NCBI RefSeq assembly: GCF_024345475.1
Contig: NZ_JAGQBE010000010.1
Coordinates: 1 to 59,773, forward strand
Source: Cyanobium sp. T1B-Tous
GTDB lineage: Bacteria; Cyanobacteriota; Cyanobacteriia; PCC-6307; Cyanobiaceae
Direction: 5' to 3'
Length of the DNA: 59,773 bases
In this document: positions 31,399 through 39,178 of the stretch, in pieces
Layout of the letters: each line of letters starts with the position of its first letter
Numbering within the stretch: the stretch's first letter is position 1
Position numbers and translations under genes: made by a program
Notes under the pieces: model-generated
Seen by the model: the letters and a program-made list of their open reading frames with translations, nothing else
What the model was told of the DNA's origin: nothing
Database searches by the model: none

Positions 31399-31546
31399 CC
31401 GGCAGACAAAGCGTTCAGAAGCCCGGTAACGATCCTGCAGAACCTTGACGGCTCTGTCGCACCGCGAGGTGCGCTTTGCAGCGCAACGGCGTTCCGGGCT
31501 CAGAAGTTTCCCTCGGCAAGGTCCTACGGCTTCGCCGGGCCTGCGG

Positions 31547-31801
31547 CTAGAGCATCGCCTTCTCCAGCTCCGCCTCCGCCAGAAGCTTCTTGAGCCGGGC
31601 GTTCTCCTTCTCCAGCTGAGTCAGCCGCCTGGCTTCCTCGGCCTGCATTCCGCCGTACTGCTGCCGCCAGCGGTGGTAGGTCGGCTGCGTCACCTCGATG
31701 ACGCGGCAGACCTCGACGACGGTCTTGCCTTGGGCGATCAGCTGCTCGGCGGTCTTGAGCTTGCGGATGATCTGCTCCGCCGTGTGCCTGGTGCGTTTCA
31801 T
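31547..31801 (-). CDS. IS3-family transposase OrfA
   Basis: This DNA-binding subunit of about 84 residues starts at [12 protein letters not shown]. It has a helix-turn-helix ([20 protein letters not shown]) and a leucine-zipper-like C-terminus ([17 protein letters not shown]) that mediates OrfA/OrfAB multimerisation. The frame ends LEKAML then TAG; orfB continues in a different frame, so fused transposase requires frameshifting. An in-frame ATG at 31843 gives 14 more residues that are not family-like. Confidence 0.85.
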   Translation of the reverse strand: MKRTRHTAEQIIRKLKTAEQLIAQGKTVVEVCRVIEVTQPTYHRWRQQYGGMQAEEARRLTQLEKENARLKKLLAEAELEKAML

Positions 31802-31875
31802 GGTGAAGTCCCCGGCCCAGTCTGGCCGGATGAGGACTCTCATTCACCCTGGACCGACTTCCGGGGTCCACGTCA

Positions 31876-31879
31876 ACAG
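31876..31879. repeat. Target-site duplication ACAG, right copy
   Basis: This matches the ACAG at 30,583-30,586 on the other side of the IS3-family element. The downstream bases continue the original sequence that ran between the linker gene and cpcB. Confidence 0.75.
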
Positions 31880-31971
31880 TGAATGTCACCTGATGGCCGC
31901 TGCTGAACCTGGTGCCGCGAGTGCCTGCAGAAACCTTCGTCGTGTGATGGGCATAAGGGTTGGATGGGAGC

Positions 31972-32340
31972 TCAGTTCACAGGGGTAATGCTGGCGATGC
32001 GCCCCCCTCCCGCTGAATTTGCTGCTGGTACTGCAGCGGTTTGTTGAAGGGGATGAAGCGCACTCCCTTGCTGCTCTCTGGGGTGCGCGACCCAGCAGAT
32101 GCTTGAAATTGAGCTCGATCAACTGGTAGGGATTGCAGTGTTCGAAGGATTTCTGCTTGTAGAGGCCGCTCTTGGCCGCCTGGCGCACAAACTTACCCAC
32201 GCTCAGGTGGCCACGATTGAACAGGGACTCTTGCCCTTTCAGCCGCTCGCTGGCCCTAACGAACTGGTGACCCAGCACATGCTTGTAGACCGCGCGGATC
32301 AGGACAGCTTTGTCATTTTCAGTGGGACAGCTGCAAGCGG
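31972..32340 (-). pseudogene. Decayed phycobilisome rod-linker gene
   Basis: The N-terminal half of a linker domain is readable: AVLIRAVYKHVLGHQFV, SVGKFVRQAAKSGLYKQKSF and LIELNFKHLLGRAPQ. Straight after that, the middle of the protein is missing, and a CpcD-like end follows in another frame (GVRFIPFNKPLQYQQQIQREGG). One more frameshift in a G-run then gives RIASITPVN and a stop. Upstream of the linker domain the frame is closed by a TAG, so no good start remains. A normal CpcC/CpeC-type linker has about 290 residues. It was probably a phycocyanin rod linker upstream of cpcBA. Confidence 0.8.
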
Positions 32341-32453
32341 GTTCCTACGGGCGCGTTTTGGCTGGATCACATGGATTTCGGAATCGTTACAAACCTGGCG
32401 CTGGCGCCTCGCTGCAGCGCCGATACCATCCGCCCAATCCACCGGCATTGGCC

Positions 32454-32885
32454 ATGGCTGTTGAGCTGAAGGTCGCAGATTGCACCCAGCGGCTGGCTGA
32501 CCAGCTGCAGACCCTCTCCGAGGTGGCTGAAACCCTCACCTTTCGCCTGCTGGAGCTGGAGGAGCGCCTCGCGGCCCAGGAGCTGAAAGTCCAGTCCCTG
32601 CTGGAGGACCAGGGAGGCGCTTTGGGTGAGATGGCGGAGGACACCGAGCTGCGGCTGGGGGATACGGAAGACCGGCTCGCTCGCCTGGAGGGTCTGCTCA
32701 GCGGCATGGAGAGCCCCGGCGCGGCCCGCCATCTCCACCCTGTGGACAGCCCGGCGGCGGCTCGCGAACCCCAACCCCACCAGGACACGTTCCCCGACGA
32801 CACCTTGACGGAGGAAGCGTTCCTCGATGAGGAGGAGCAACCCTTCCCTGAGGATCAGCCGTTCCTCGATGAGCTGAGCGCCTGA
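32454..32885 (+). CDS. Acidic coiled-coil hypothetical protein
   Basis: This protein of 143 residues starts at ATG 32454 (an upstream in-frame ATG at 32310 gives an implausible N-terminus over the linker remnant). Residues 5-90 are strongly heptad-like with Leu, Glu and Gln (ETLTFRLLELEERLAAQELKV), so a coiled coil is likely. The C-terminal 50 residues are acidic and rich in Pro and Asp. No family is recognised. It converges with cpcT (gap of 3 bases). Confidence 0.6.
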   Translation: MAVELKVADCTQRLADQLQTLSEVAETLTFRLLELEERLAAQELKVQSLLEDQGGALGEMAEDTELRLGDTEDRLARLEGLLSGMESPGAARHLHPVDSPAAAREPQPHQDTFPDDTLTEEAFLDEEEQPFPEDQPFLDELSA

Positions 32886-32888
32886 GCC

Positions 32889-33506
32889 TCAGCGGCTGAG
32901 CAGCTCTGTCCAGCTCGCGGGGATGTCGTTGCTGTAGTCGTCGGTGCGGGCAAATTCAAACGGTCCGGGCAGCGATCCCCAGAGATGCTCATGGGTCACC
33001 GGGTCATGGCCCCGGTCGATGGTTCGCATGCCATCGCGGTTGAGTTCCAGTCGGCTCACGAGGTACGACGTGGCCCCTTTGCGCTCCACCAGGCAGCGGC
33101 AGCCGGGCTCCACTTCGCCCACAAAACCGTCGCCCTCTTCTTTCACCAGATAGGCGCACCCCTCCAGAAGGCGCAGGTCGCCTGGCTGGATCTGGCTGCG
33201 GAGCTCCGCATCGTCCACGGCGCCCCAGAAGCGCTGGTCATTGACCAGGGCCTGGTTGTGAATGATCAGCTGGTCGCCCTGACGTTCGGCTCGCAGCACC
33301 CGGATCCGATAGGGCGCCGCTGGATTGATGGCATAGCTCTGCTCCAGTAGCAGGGATCCTGGTGCCAGCTGGGGTAGGGGGCGGAATTTCACCAGGATGT
33401 GGGCATAGAGCGGTGGGTTTTCAAAGGCCTGCACCTGGTTGCTGAAGCCCCCGCTCAGCATCCGTACCAACCGCTCCAGGGAGCTCACCATCGCGCCAGA
33501 CGTCAC
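32889..33506 (-). CDS. cpcT: CpcT-type phycocyanin chromophore lyase
   Basis: This protein of 205 residues belongs to the CpcT/CpeT family, which loads the Cys153/155 site of phycobiliprotein beta subunits. Typical blocks are LSGGFSNQVQAFENPPLYAHILVKFRPLP and GEVEPGCRCLVERKGATSYLVSRLEL. The first is closer to CpcT than to CpeT, and location near cpcBA supports that. An internal start at about residue 7 is possible. It follows an 82-residue gene by 14 bases. Confidence 0.87.
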   Translation of the reverse strand: MTSGAMVSSLERLVRMLSGGFSNQVQAFENPPLYAHILVKFRPLPQLAPGSLLLEQSYAINPAAPYRIRVLRAERQGDQLIIHNQALVNDQRFWGAVDDAELRSQIQPGDLRLLEGCAYLVKEEGDGFVGEVEPGCRCLVERKGATSYLVSRLELNRDGMRTIDRGHDPVTHEHLWGSLPGPFEFARTDDYSNDIPASWTELLSR

Positions 33507-33520
33507 CTGCGAACCTGACG

Positions 33521-33769
33521 CTACCGGCTCGGGCCGGCCAGCCCCAACAGCCGCAGTCGGAATCCAGCCACTTGCCGGGCCAGATCCGGTTCGTTCTGGA
33601 GAAAGGGGTGGTCGGCGAGGCGCTCCAGCATCAGGTCAACCTTGGCCCCCGGATCCAGGCCATGGTGCGGGTCGCGCTCTTCGTGCTGTTTCCAGGCGTC
33701 ATCAAAGGCCTGGGCAAAGCTGTCGGCGTTGTTGAACAGCCGGTTGGAGGCTTCGGGTGGCTCGCGCAT
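33521..33769 (-). CDS. Small hypothetical protein upstream of cpcT
   Basis: This protein of 82 residues is mostly helical and charged (FAQAFDDAWKQHEERDPHHG and VDLMLERLADHPFL). No family is recognised and no signal or membrane segment is seen. It lies 14 bases before cpcT on the same strand and starts at an ATG at 33769, so it is probably co-transcribed with cpcT. Confidence 0.55.
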   Translation of the reverse strand: MREPPEASNRLFNNADSFAQAFDDAWKQHEERDPHHGLDPGAKVDLMLERLADHPFLQNEPDLARQVAGFRLRLLGLAGPSR

Positions 33770-33852
33770 CGATTCGGGGTCGCGCCCGGGACCCCAAGGA
33801 TCAACCGGGATGGCCGAGTCCTAGCACTGGGGCAGATCCGTGCCGGAGCCGA

Positions 33853-34461
33853 TCAGGAGCCGAACAGGTTCTGCAGCAAGCGCTCGATCAAGGCAGGCTG
33901 GTCGTCCGCAGGGATCGGCACGCTGCTTTCGTTTCCGAGGATCTGGCAGTACTGGTGGATGAGCGATCGCCAGGTGTCGCCGAGATGGCTCTCGCCCCAA
34001 GGGTCGAGCTGGTCCACTTTGATCAACACCCGGGTGATGGTCTGGGCCACGGTCATCCCTCCCCGACTGCCCAGGAGTCGTTTGAGGGCCAGGGATTTGC
34101 TGTCTGTGGCACCCAGTCCATCACCCTCGTGATCGCAGACCACCGCATGGATGGTGCTGGCGGCGTCATAGAGGTTTTTGTCGCTGCTGCCGCCATGGGC
34201 AAGGTCGCAGAAGCCGAGAGCGATCTCCAGCAGGGCCCGGCCCATGGTGGGACTCACCAATTCGGGATCGCTGCTCGGTTCAGCCTTGTAGCTGAGGCGG
34301 TTGCAATGCTCGATGAAGGCCTGGTCACATTCGAGCAACTGGCGAATGTTGTCCCCCCGAAAGAAGGCCTGGATCTGGCTCTTCTGTTCAGGAGGCAGGG
34401 TTGTCTCGCCTTGGGGTGCGCCTGGCGGCACAGGGTCGTCCGGAGGAGTTGCGATCACCAT
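33853..34461 (-). CDS. Hypothetical protein next to tRNA-Phe
   Basis: This protein has about 202 residues from an ATG at 34461; the open frame continues upstream into the tRNA gene, so that extension is rejected. The body is helical and soluble with FIEHCNRLSYKAEP, GRALLEIALGFCDLAHGG and VCDHEGDGLGATDSKSLALKRLLGSRGGM. The phrase pattern suggests a conserved cyanobacterial family but I do not recognise it. It is the gene nearest to the 3' end of tRNA-Phe, at the border of the pigment island. Confidence 0.6.
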   Translation of the reverse strand: MVIATPPDDPVPPGAPQGETTLPPEQKSQIQAFFRGDNIRQLLECDQAFIEHCNRLSYKAEPSSDPELVSPTMGRALLEIALGFCDLAHGGSSDKNLYDAASTIHAVVCDHEGDGLGATDSKSLALKRLLGSRGGMTVAQTITRVLIKVDQLDPWGESHLGDTWRSLIHQYCQILGNESSVPIPADDQPALIERLLQNLFGS

Positions 34462-34568
34462 AGGGTCGCTCACCAGCGGAGATAGGGCACTGATCCCATG
34501 GTCTTTGGAGCCAAGGAAGCCTGGAGGTCTGGGATCCACACCACCAGAAACACCACCAGAAACAAGCA

Positions 34569-34641
34569 TGCCAGGACCCAGATTTGAACTGGGGACACGG
34601 CGATTTTCAATCGCCTGCTCTACCAACTGAGCTATCCCGGC
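34569..34641 (-). tRNA. tRNA-Phe (anticodon GAA)
   Basis: The minus strand folds to a full cloverleaf of 73 bases without encoded CCA. The acceptor GCCGGGA pairs with TCCTGGC (one G-T pair), the D arm is GCTC/GAGC, the anticodon loop is TTGAAAA and the T arm contains GTTCAAATC. Its 5' end overlaps the stop codon of the comF-like gene. Its 3' end faces the pigment gene cluster, the orientation expected if islands integrated here. Confidence 0.95.
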
Positions 34642-35315
34642 CCGTCGCCTGAGCGACTTGGCGATCTTAGATCACGGCCCTTCGGTGGGGTGCGCCCCAG
34701 GCAGGCCATCCCCACCACCAGCCAGCCCTGCTCCCCGAGGGCCGTGGCGGCAGCACAGGCGGTGGCCCCTGTGGTGAGGATGTCGTCGATCAGCAGCACC
34801 GGGGTCCGCGTGTTCCCTGGCCGCTCTGGGGACGGCACAGCGTTGAAAGCCCCGGCCTGGTTGGCCCAGCGCAGGTCGCGGCCCAGGTGGTGCTGGCCCA
34901 GCACCGGCCGACTGCGTTTCAGCAGCTGGGCTGGGCGCCACCGGAGCTGCCAGGCCAGGGAGCGCACCAGCAGGCCTGGCAGGGGATTGGCCCGTTTTTT
35001 CCAGCTGGGGATGGGCACCAGCAGGGGTGGTGTGGTCCATGGTTCGGCCCGCAGGCCCGCGGCCAGGTTCTGGACCAAGGCTCCGATCAGCGGCCCCTGG
35101 GGGGATTGGCGCAGCTGAAGCAGCTGGCGCCGCAGCCGATCCTGGTAAAGGCCCGAGGCCCACCAGGGAACTGGGCTCGTCCCGTGGATCCCACCTGGGG
35201 CCAATTCCGCCTGCAGATCGGGGGCCAGGCGTGGCGGTGCGGCCAGCCAATGCAGGGGGAGGAGCTGCAGCAGGTCCTGGAGCAGGGGCGTTGTGCTGGC
35301 GCTGGAGGCAGCCAT
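34632..35315 (-). CDS. comF: ComF-family phosphoribosyltransferase-like protein
   Basis: This protein of 227 residues has the PRPP-binding motif VLLIDDILTTGATACAAA near residue 175 and the preceding RANPLPGLLVRSLA and RPVLGQHHLGR, which are ComF-like. The zinc-binding CxxC motif of many ComF N-termini is absent. ComF is associated with DNA uptake in transformable bacteria; dprA is also in this window. The last residues and the TAG stop lie inside the 5' end of tRNA-Phe. Confidence 0.8.
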   Translation of the reverse strand: MAASSASTTPLLQDLLQLLPLHWLAAPPRLAPDLQAELAPGGIHGTSPVPWWASGLYQDRLRRQLLQLRQSPQGPLIGALVQNLAAGLRAEPWTTPPLLVPIPSWKKRANPLPGLLVRSLAWQLRWRPAQLLKRSRPVLGQHHLGRDLRWANQAGAFNAVPSPERPGNTRTPVLLIDDILTTGATACAAATALGEQGWLVVGMACLGRTPPKGRDLRSPSRSGDGPG

Positions 35316-35366
35316 GGCTCAGGGAAGGCGGCAGTGGCTCCAGGGTTCCCACGGCAGCCCAAGCCC

Positions 35367-35633
35367 CTACTGGGGCAGGCTGCGCAGCATCGCCACCAGG
35401 GTGCGGTGGGCATCTTCGCTGTCGCTGAGGGGATGGTCGAAGGCGACGGCAACGGGCTGACCATCCACCTCGAGCTCCATCGCCTCGGCGGTCACCGCCA
35501 CCATGCGCGCCGCGCTGGCTGCCTCGATGCCGCCGTAGTGACGGGCGTAGGCCAGCACCGCTTCGGCATGGTCGTCGTTCATGTGTTTGCAGATCCGATC
35601 ACTCACGACGGGGGTGAGGGGGTCGGCAGCCAT
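35367..35633 (-). CDS. DUF2470-like small protein
   Basis: This protein of 88 residues starts at ATG 35633. The segment ICKHMNDDHAEAVLAYARHYGG with the later VAVTAEAMELEVDG fits the DUF2470 domain that forms the C-terminal part of haem-utilisation HugZ-like proteins. It lacks the flavin-binding split-barrel, so it is a domain on its own. It might bind haem or tetrapyrroles; that is inference. It is 37 bases from the small membrane gene upstream. Confidence 0.72.
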   Translation of the reverse strand: MAADPLTPVVSDRICKHMNDDHAEAVLAYARHYGGIEAASAARMVAVTAEAMELEVDGQPVAVAFDHPLSDSEDAHRTLVAMLRSLPQ

Positions 35634-35670
35634 GGCGCAGTGCAGCGGGGGGTCGGGGCGGATTCTGGCG

Positions 35671-35790
35671 TCAGCCGGCTCCGAAACGCTGCCAGAGCAG
35701 CAGGCCGAGACGGATCGCACTGAAGCCCACGTAGCCGGCCAGCACCACGAAGAGCCCCATGGCGATCACGGAGCGCAGGCGTTCATTCAT
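35671..35790 (-). CDS. Small single-span membrane protein
   Basis: This protein of 39 residues starts at MNERLRSVIAMGLF. One membrane helix covers about residues 8-30, with two arginines before it, and a short positively charged end (WQRFGAG). Its ATG overlaps the stop of the sugar-kinase gene (ATGA), which supports it being translated. No family is recognised. Confidence 0.6.
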   Translation of the reverse strand: MNERLRSVIAMGLFVVLAGYVGFSAIRLGLLLWQRFGAG

Positions 35791-37049
35791 GGTTGGAGGA
35801 GGGAGGAAGCCGCCAGTCTGGCCATGCCGAGGGCGGCGGAAAGCCCAGGACGATTCAGCACCGGTATCCCCAGAAGCTGCTGCCGCAGCCGCCGCCATTG
35901 GGGATTGCGGGCCCCGCCCCCCAGGGTGATCACCCGGCGCAGGGCTGGCGCGCCGGCCTGGTGCAGCCGCTGCCAGCCCTCCCGCTCGATCGCCGTGAGC
36001 CCCTCGAGCAGGGCCTGCACATAGCGCGCATCACTGATGGGCCTGGGCTCCAGAATCGGCTCCAGCTCTGGATCGTCCACGGGAAAGCGTTCCCCGCGCG
36101 CTGGCAGGGGGCGCAGCGTCAGGCCGCTGGGCTGGTGAGGGTCAATCTGGCGGCTCAGGGCGGCGATCTGGTCGTCACAGAAGAAGCGGCGCAGGATGCC
36201 GGCCCCGGCATTGGAGGCGCCCCCCACCAGCCAGCGTCCGTTCACCCGGTGGCAGCTGATCCCTGCGCCTTCGATCGGCACTGGACTGAACTGTTTCAGC
36301 ACCAGGGTGGTGCCCAGCACGGTGATGCCATCACCGCTCTGGGGCTCTGCGGCCAGAACGCCGGCATTGGCGTCGGTGCTGCCAGCCACCACCTGGGCGT
36401 CACTGGGCAGCCCCAGTTGGGCCGCCACCTCAGCTGTGAGGGTTCCCAGCACCGTTCCACTGCGGCACACCTCCGGCAGGGCTGGCGCCCAGGGCTGCTC
36501 GCCGATGGTCCCAGCCCAGGCCTGGCGTTGCAGGTTCCAGCCCAGGCGCAGGTTGTTGCCCTCCTCCCCCCAGCGCCAGTCGCCCAGGAGCCAGCCCATC
36601 AGCCAGTCGGCCTGGTGGCGCAGCAGCCAGGGCCCGCTCTCCGCGGCCTGGGACGCCGCCGCCAGCAGGTGCAGGGCCCGGGCCAGGCTGCCGCTGGCGC
36701 TGCAGGCGGGGCCATGCTCGGCCAGGGCCGCTGCAGCGGCGGCCTGCTCCCCGCAGGCCTGGTGATACGGAAGGGCCAGGCCGAGGGGGCCGGGGCCGGG
36801 TTCGCCGTTGGGGCGGCAGAGCAGCAGGGTGCCGGAGGTGCCGTCGATGGCGATGGCGCCCACCCGGCGGCGCAGCTCTTCTGGCAGGCGAGCGCAGAGT
36901 GCTTCCAGGCCGCTCATCCAGCCCCAGGGATCGTCGAGGCTGCTGGGGTACGGGCTGGCCTCCTCAACCAGGCGTGGACCGCCCGGCGCCACCAGGGCGA
37001 TGCGTAGACCACTGCTGCCGAGATCGATGCCCAGCCCCAGTTCGCCCAT
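35787..37049 (-). CDS. FGGY-family carbohydrate kinase
   Basis: This protein of 420 residues has the two-domain FGGY fold. The N-terminal LGLGIDLGSSGLRIAL is the phosphate-binding motif, DGTSGTLL follows near residue 70, and TLGGGARNPQWRRL near residue 385 is the C-terminal FGGY-like motif. A homologous cyanobacterial/plant group (Arabidopsis XK-1 and its Synechococcus counterpart) phosphorylates D-ribulose, and this gene probably belongs there; substrate is not proven. Its stop overlaps the small membrane gene. It lies 20 bases after metK. Confidence 0.82.
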   Translation of the reverse strand: MGELGLGIDLGSSGLRIALVAPGGPRLVEEASPYPSSLDDPWGWMSGLEALCARLPEELRRRVGAIAIDGTSGTLLLCRPNGEPGPGPLGLALPYHQACGEQAAAAAALAEHGPACSASGSLARALHLLAAASQAAESGPWLLRHQADWLMGWLLGDWRWGEEGNNLRLGWNLQRQAWAGTIGEQPWAPALPEVCRSGTVLGTLTAEVAAQLGLPSDAQVVAGSTDANAGVLAAEPQSGDGITVLGTTLVLKQFSPVPIEGAGISCHRVNGRWLVGGASNAGAGILRRFFCDDQIAALSRQIDPHQPSGLTLRPLPARGERFPVDDPELEPILEPRPISDARYVQALLEGLTAIEREGWQRLHQAGAPALRRVITLGGGARNPQWRRLRQQLLGIPVLNRPGLSAALGMARLAASSLLQP

Positions 37050-37069
37050 GGGCCGCCCGATCGGTGGCG

Positions 37070-38317
37070 TCAGACGGCCACGCGTGCGGCGGTGGCCTGC
37101 TGGAGCGTCTTGGCGACGGCGTCCACGTCTTCCCAGGGCAGGTTGAGGTCGCTGCGGCCGAAGTGGCCGTAGGCCGCCACGTCCTGGTAGAAACGCCCGC
37201 CCCGTTGCTGGGGCAGGTTGCGCAGGCCGAAGATCTCAATGATGGCGCCTGGGCGCAGGTCGAAATGCTCCTGCACCAGGGCCGTGAGGTCGGCGTTGCT
37301 GATGGCGCCGGTGCCGAAGCTCTCCACCAGGATGCTCACGGGCTTGGCCACACCGATGGCGTAGCTCAGCTGCACTTCCACCTTCCTGGCCAGGCCGGCG
37401 GCCACGAGGGCCTTGGCCACGTAGCGGGCGGCATAGGCGGCCGAGCGATCCACCTTGGTGGGATCCTTGCCAGAGAAGGCACCACCGCCATGGCGGGCGT
37501 AGCCGCCGTAGGTGTCCACGATGATCTTGCGGCCGGTGAGGCCGGCATCCCCCTGGGGACCGCCCACCACGAACTTGCCGGTGGGGTTCACCAGGAAGCG
37601 GGTGTGCTCCTTGGAGGGCTTGAGATCCAGATCGGCGGTGGCGGGTTCCACCACGTGGCTCCAGAGGTTGGCAGCGATGCGCTCGCGCAGGGCTTTCTCC
37701 TCGCTGATGCCGTCAATCTCAGCGGTGTGCTGGGTGGAAATCAAGATCGTGTCGATCGCCACCGGCACGTCGTTCTCGTACACCACGCTCACCTGGGTCT
37801 TGCCGTCGGGCAGCAGGTAGCCGAGGCTGCCGTTGTGGCGCACTTCCGCCAGGCGTCGGGCCAGCCGGTGGGCCAGGCTGATGGGCAGCGGCATCAGCTC
37901 GGGGGTTTCGTTGCAGGCGTAGCCAAACATGATCCCCTGGTCGCCCGCCCCCACCAGATCGAGCGGGTCGCCGTCGTGGTCGTCCGCTTCGTTCACCCCC
38001 TGGGCGATGTCGGGCGACTGCTGATCCAGGGCCACCAGCACGGCACAGCTGTTGGCATCGAAACCGCCAGCCCGAGCTCCGGAGTAGCCGATCTGGTTGA
38101 TCACGCCCCGCACCAGGGTGTTGAAGTCCACCCGGGCGGTGGTGGTGACCTCACCGGTGATCAGGCACAGGCCCGTGTTCACCACGGTTTCGCAGGCCAC
38201 CCGCGAGGCGGGGTCCTGGGCCAGCAGGGCATCCAGCACCGCATCGCTCACCTGATCACAGATCTTGTCGGGGTGGCCTTCGGTGACCGACTCAGACGTG
38301 AAGACGTAGCGGCTCAT
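37070..38317 (-). CDS. metK: S-adenosylmethionine synthetase
   Basis: This protein of 415 residues forms S-adenosylmethionine from methionine and ATP. The motifs [26 protein letters not shown] and [16 protein letters not shown] are all intact. Length is normal. It is followed 20 bases later by the sugar kinase, and preceded by a HAD-family phosphatase gene 26 bases upstream. No SAM riboswitch is visible in that short gap, so expression probably comes from further upstream. Confidence 0.97.
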   Translation of the reverse strand: MSRYVFTSESVTEGHPDKICDQVSDAVLDALLAQDPASRVACETVVNTGLCLITGEVTTTARVDFNTLVRGVINQIGYSGARAGGFDANSCAVLVALDQQSPDIAQGVNEADDHDGDPLDLVGAGDQGIMFGYACNETPELMPLPISLAHRLARRLAEVRHNGSLGYLLPDGKTQVSVVYENDVPVAIDTILISTQHTAEIDGISEEKALRERIAANLWSHVVEPATADLDLKPSKEHTRFLVNPTGKFVVGGPQGDAGLTGRKIIVDTYGGYARHGGGAFSGKDPTKVDRSAAYAARYVAKALVAAGLARKVEVQLSYAIGVAKPVSILVESFGTGAISNADLTALVQEHFDLRPGAIIEIFGLRNLPQQRGGRFYQDVAAYGHFGRSDLNLPWEDVDAVAKTLQQATAARVAV

Positions 38318-38343
38318 TTAGCCCAATTCAACGTTGGGAAAGC

Positions 38344-39153
38344 CTATGCGGCCGCGGTGCGCACCTCCAGCTCCTGCCAGTGGCTGAGGCAGGGGAAGCA
38401 GGGGTCGAGTGGAGGGGTGGTACTCCAGCCCGCCCGATAGCCAAGGACCACGGGCACTCCGGCCTGTTGGGCCATGCGCAGGTCGCTGTTGGCATCTCCG
38501 ATCAGGGCGCATCGCTCCACGGGCACCCCAAGGGCAGCGCAGAGGGCCAGCACCGCGGCCGGGTCCGGTTTGCGGGGGCTGTGGTCGGCACTCCAGCAGG
38601 CCTGAAAACGGCCGCTGAGCTCCTGGCTGGCCAGAAATGCCGTGATGCCGGCTCGATCATCGTTGCTGATCACGGCGCAGGCCACGGCGGCGGCTTCCAG
38701 GGCCTCCACCAGGTCGTGCAGTCCCTCGGTAGCGATCGGTCGCTGCTGGCTGCCCTGCCCATGCAGGCCATCGGTGGCCGCAAAGATGGCCTCGCTCAGT
38801 TCGAGGGCTTCAGGCCAGCCCAACCCCACCTGGGCCAGGGCCGTGGCGGTGGAGATCAGGTTGTGGCTGCGGGAGCCAACGGCCGTGGCGCCGGCCGGAT
38901 GGATGGCCTGCTCGGTCAGGCCGTAGGCCCGCTGGAGCAGGTCTGCCAGCTCGTCGCCCCTGCTGGCTGGCAGCTCCGGGTGGCGTTGCTGCAGCAACGT
39001 GCGGGCATGAAAAACCCTGGCCGAGGCCAGGGCGTGGAGCATGGGCTCACTGATCGAGAGGGTGCCGTCCTTGTCGAACAACACCGCGTCAATCCGGTGG
39101 GGATGGCCGTTGGCATCAGCCAGGAGTTGACCCCGCAGAAGCAAATGTGCCAT
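38344..39153 (-). CDS. HAD-family hydrolase
   Basis: This phosphatase-like protein of about 269 residues starts at the ATG at 39153. Motif I is FDKDGTLS with the nucleophile Asp, motif II is ISNDDRAG, the Lys of motif III is in RKPDP, and motif IV is IGDANSDL. The cap domain is inserted between I and II, as in phosphoglycolate-phosphatase-like proteins. Substrate unknown. It lies between rpsA (25-base gap) and metK in the same direction. Confidence 0.8.
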   Translation of the reverse strand: MAHLLLRGQLLADANGHPHRIDAVLFDKDGTLSISEPMLHALASARVFHARTLLQQRHPELPASRGDELADLLQRAYGLTEQAIHPAGATAVGSRSHNLISTATALAQVGLGWPEALELSEAIFAATDGLHGQGSQQRPIATEGLHDLVEALEAAAVACAVISNDDRAGITAFLASQELSGRFQACWSADHSPRKPDPAAVLALCAALGVPVERCALIGDANSDLRMAQQAGVPVVLGYRAGWSTTPPLDPCFPCLSHWQELEVRTAAA

Positions 39154-39178
39154 GGGCGCCTCCGGGGCCGCTTGGCCC

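Larger units (their letters stand above)
30587..31875 (-). mobile_element. IS3-family insertion sequence between cpcB and linker remnant
   Basis: This element of 1,289 bases has imperfect inverted ends. The left end reads TGACGTGACCCCC and contains ATCGGTCCAGG and ATGAGAGT; the right end, read inward on the minus strand, starts TGACGTGGACCCC and contains GTCGGTCCAGG and ATGAGAGT. It carries orfA and orfB with DDE residues and is flanked by ACAG duplications. Intact ends and duplication suggest recent insertion. It separates cpcBA from the decayed rod-linker gene and lies inside the pigment island. Orientation is the same as cpcBA, so outward transcription could affect cpcB. Confidence 0.9.

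Noticed and set aside
34461-34626. N-terminal extension of the hypothetical gene into tRNA-Phe
   Set aside because: The extra 55 codons overlap the tRNA and are of low complexity; the ATG at 34461 is a better start.
37000-38400. SAM riboswitch for metK
   Set aside because: The gap between the HAD gene and metK is only 26 bases with no room for an aptamer.
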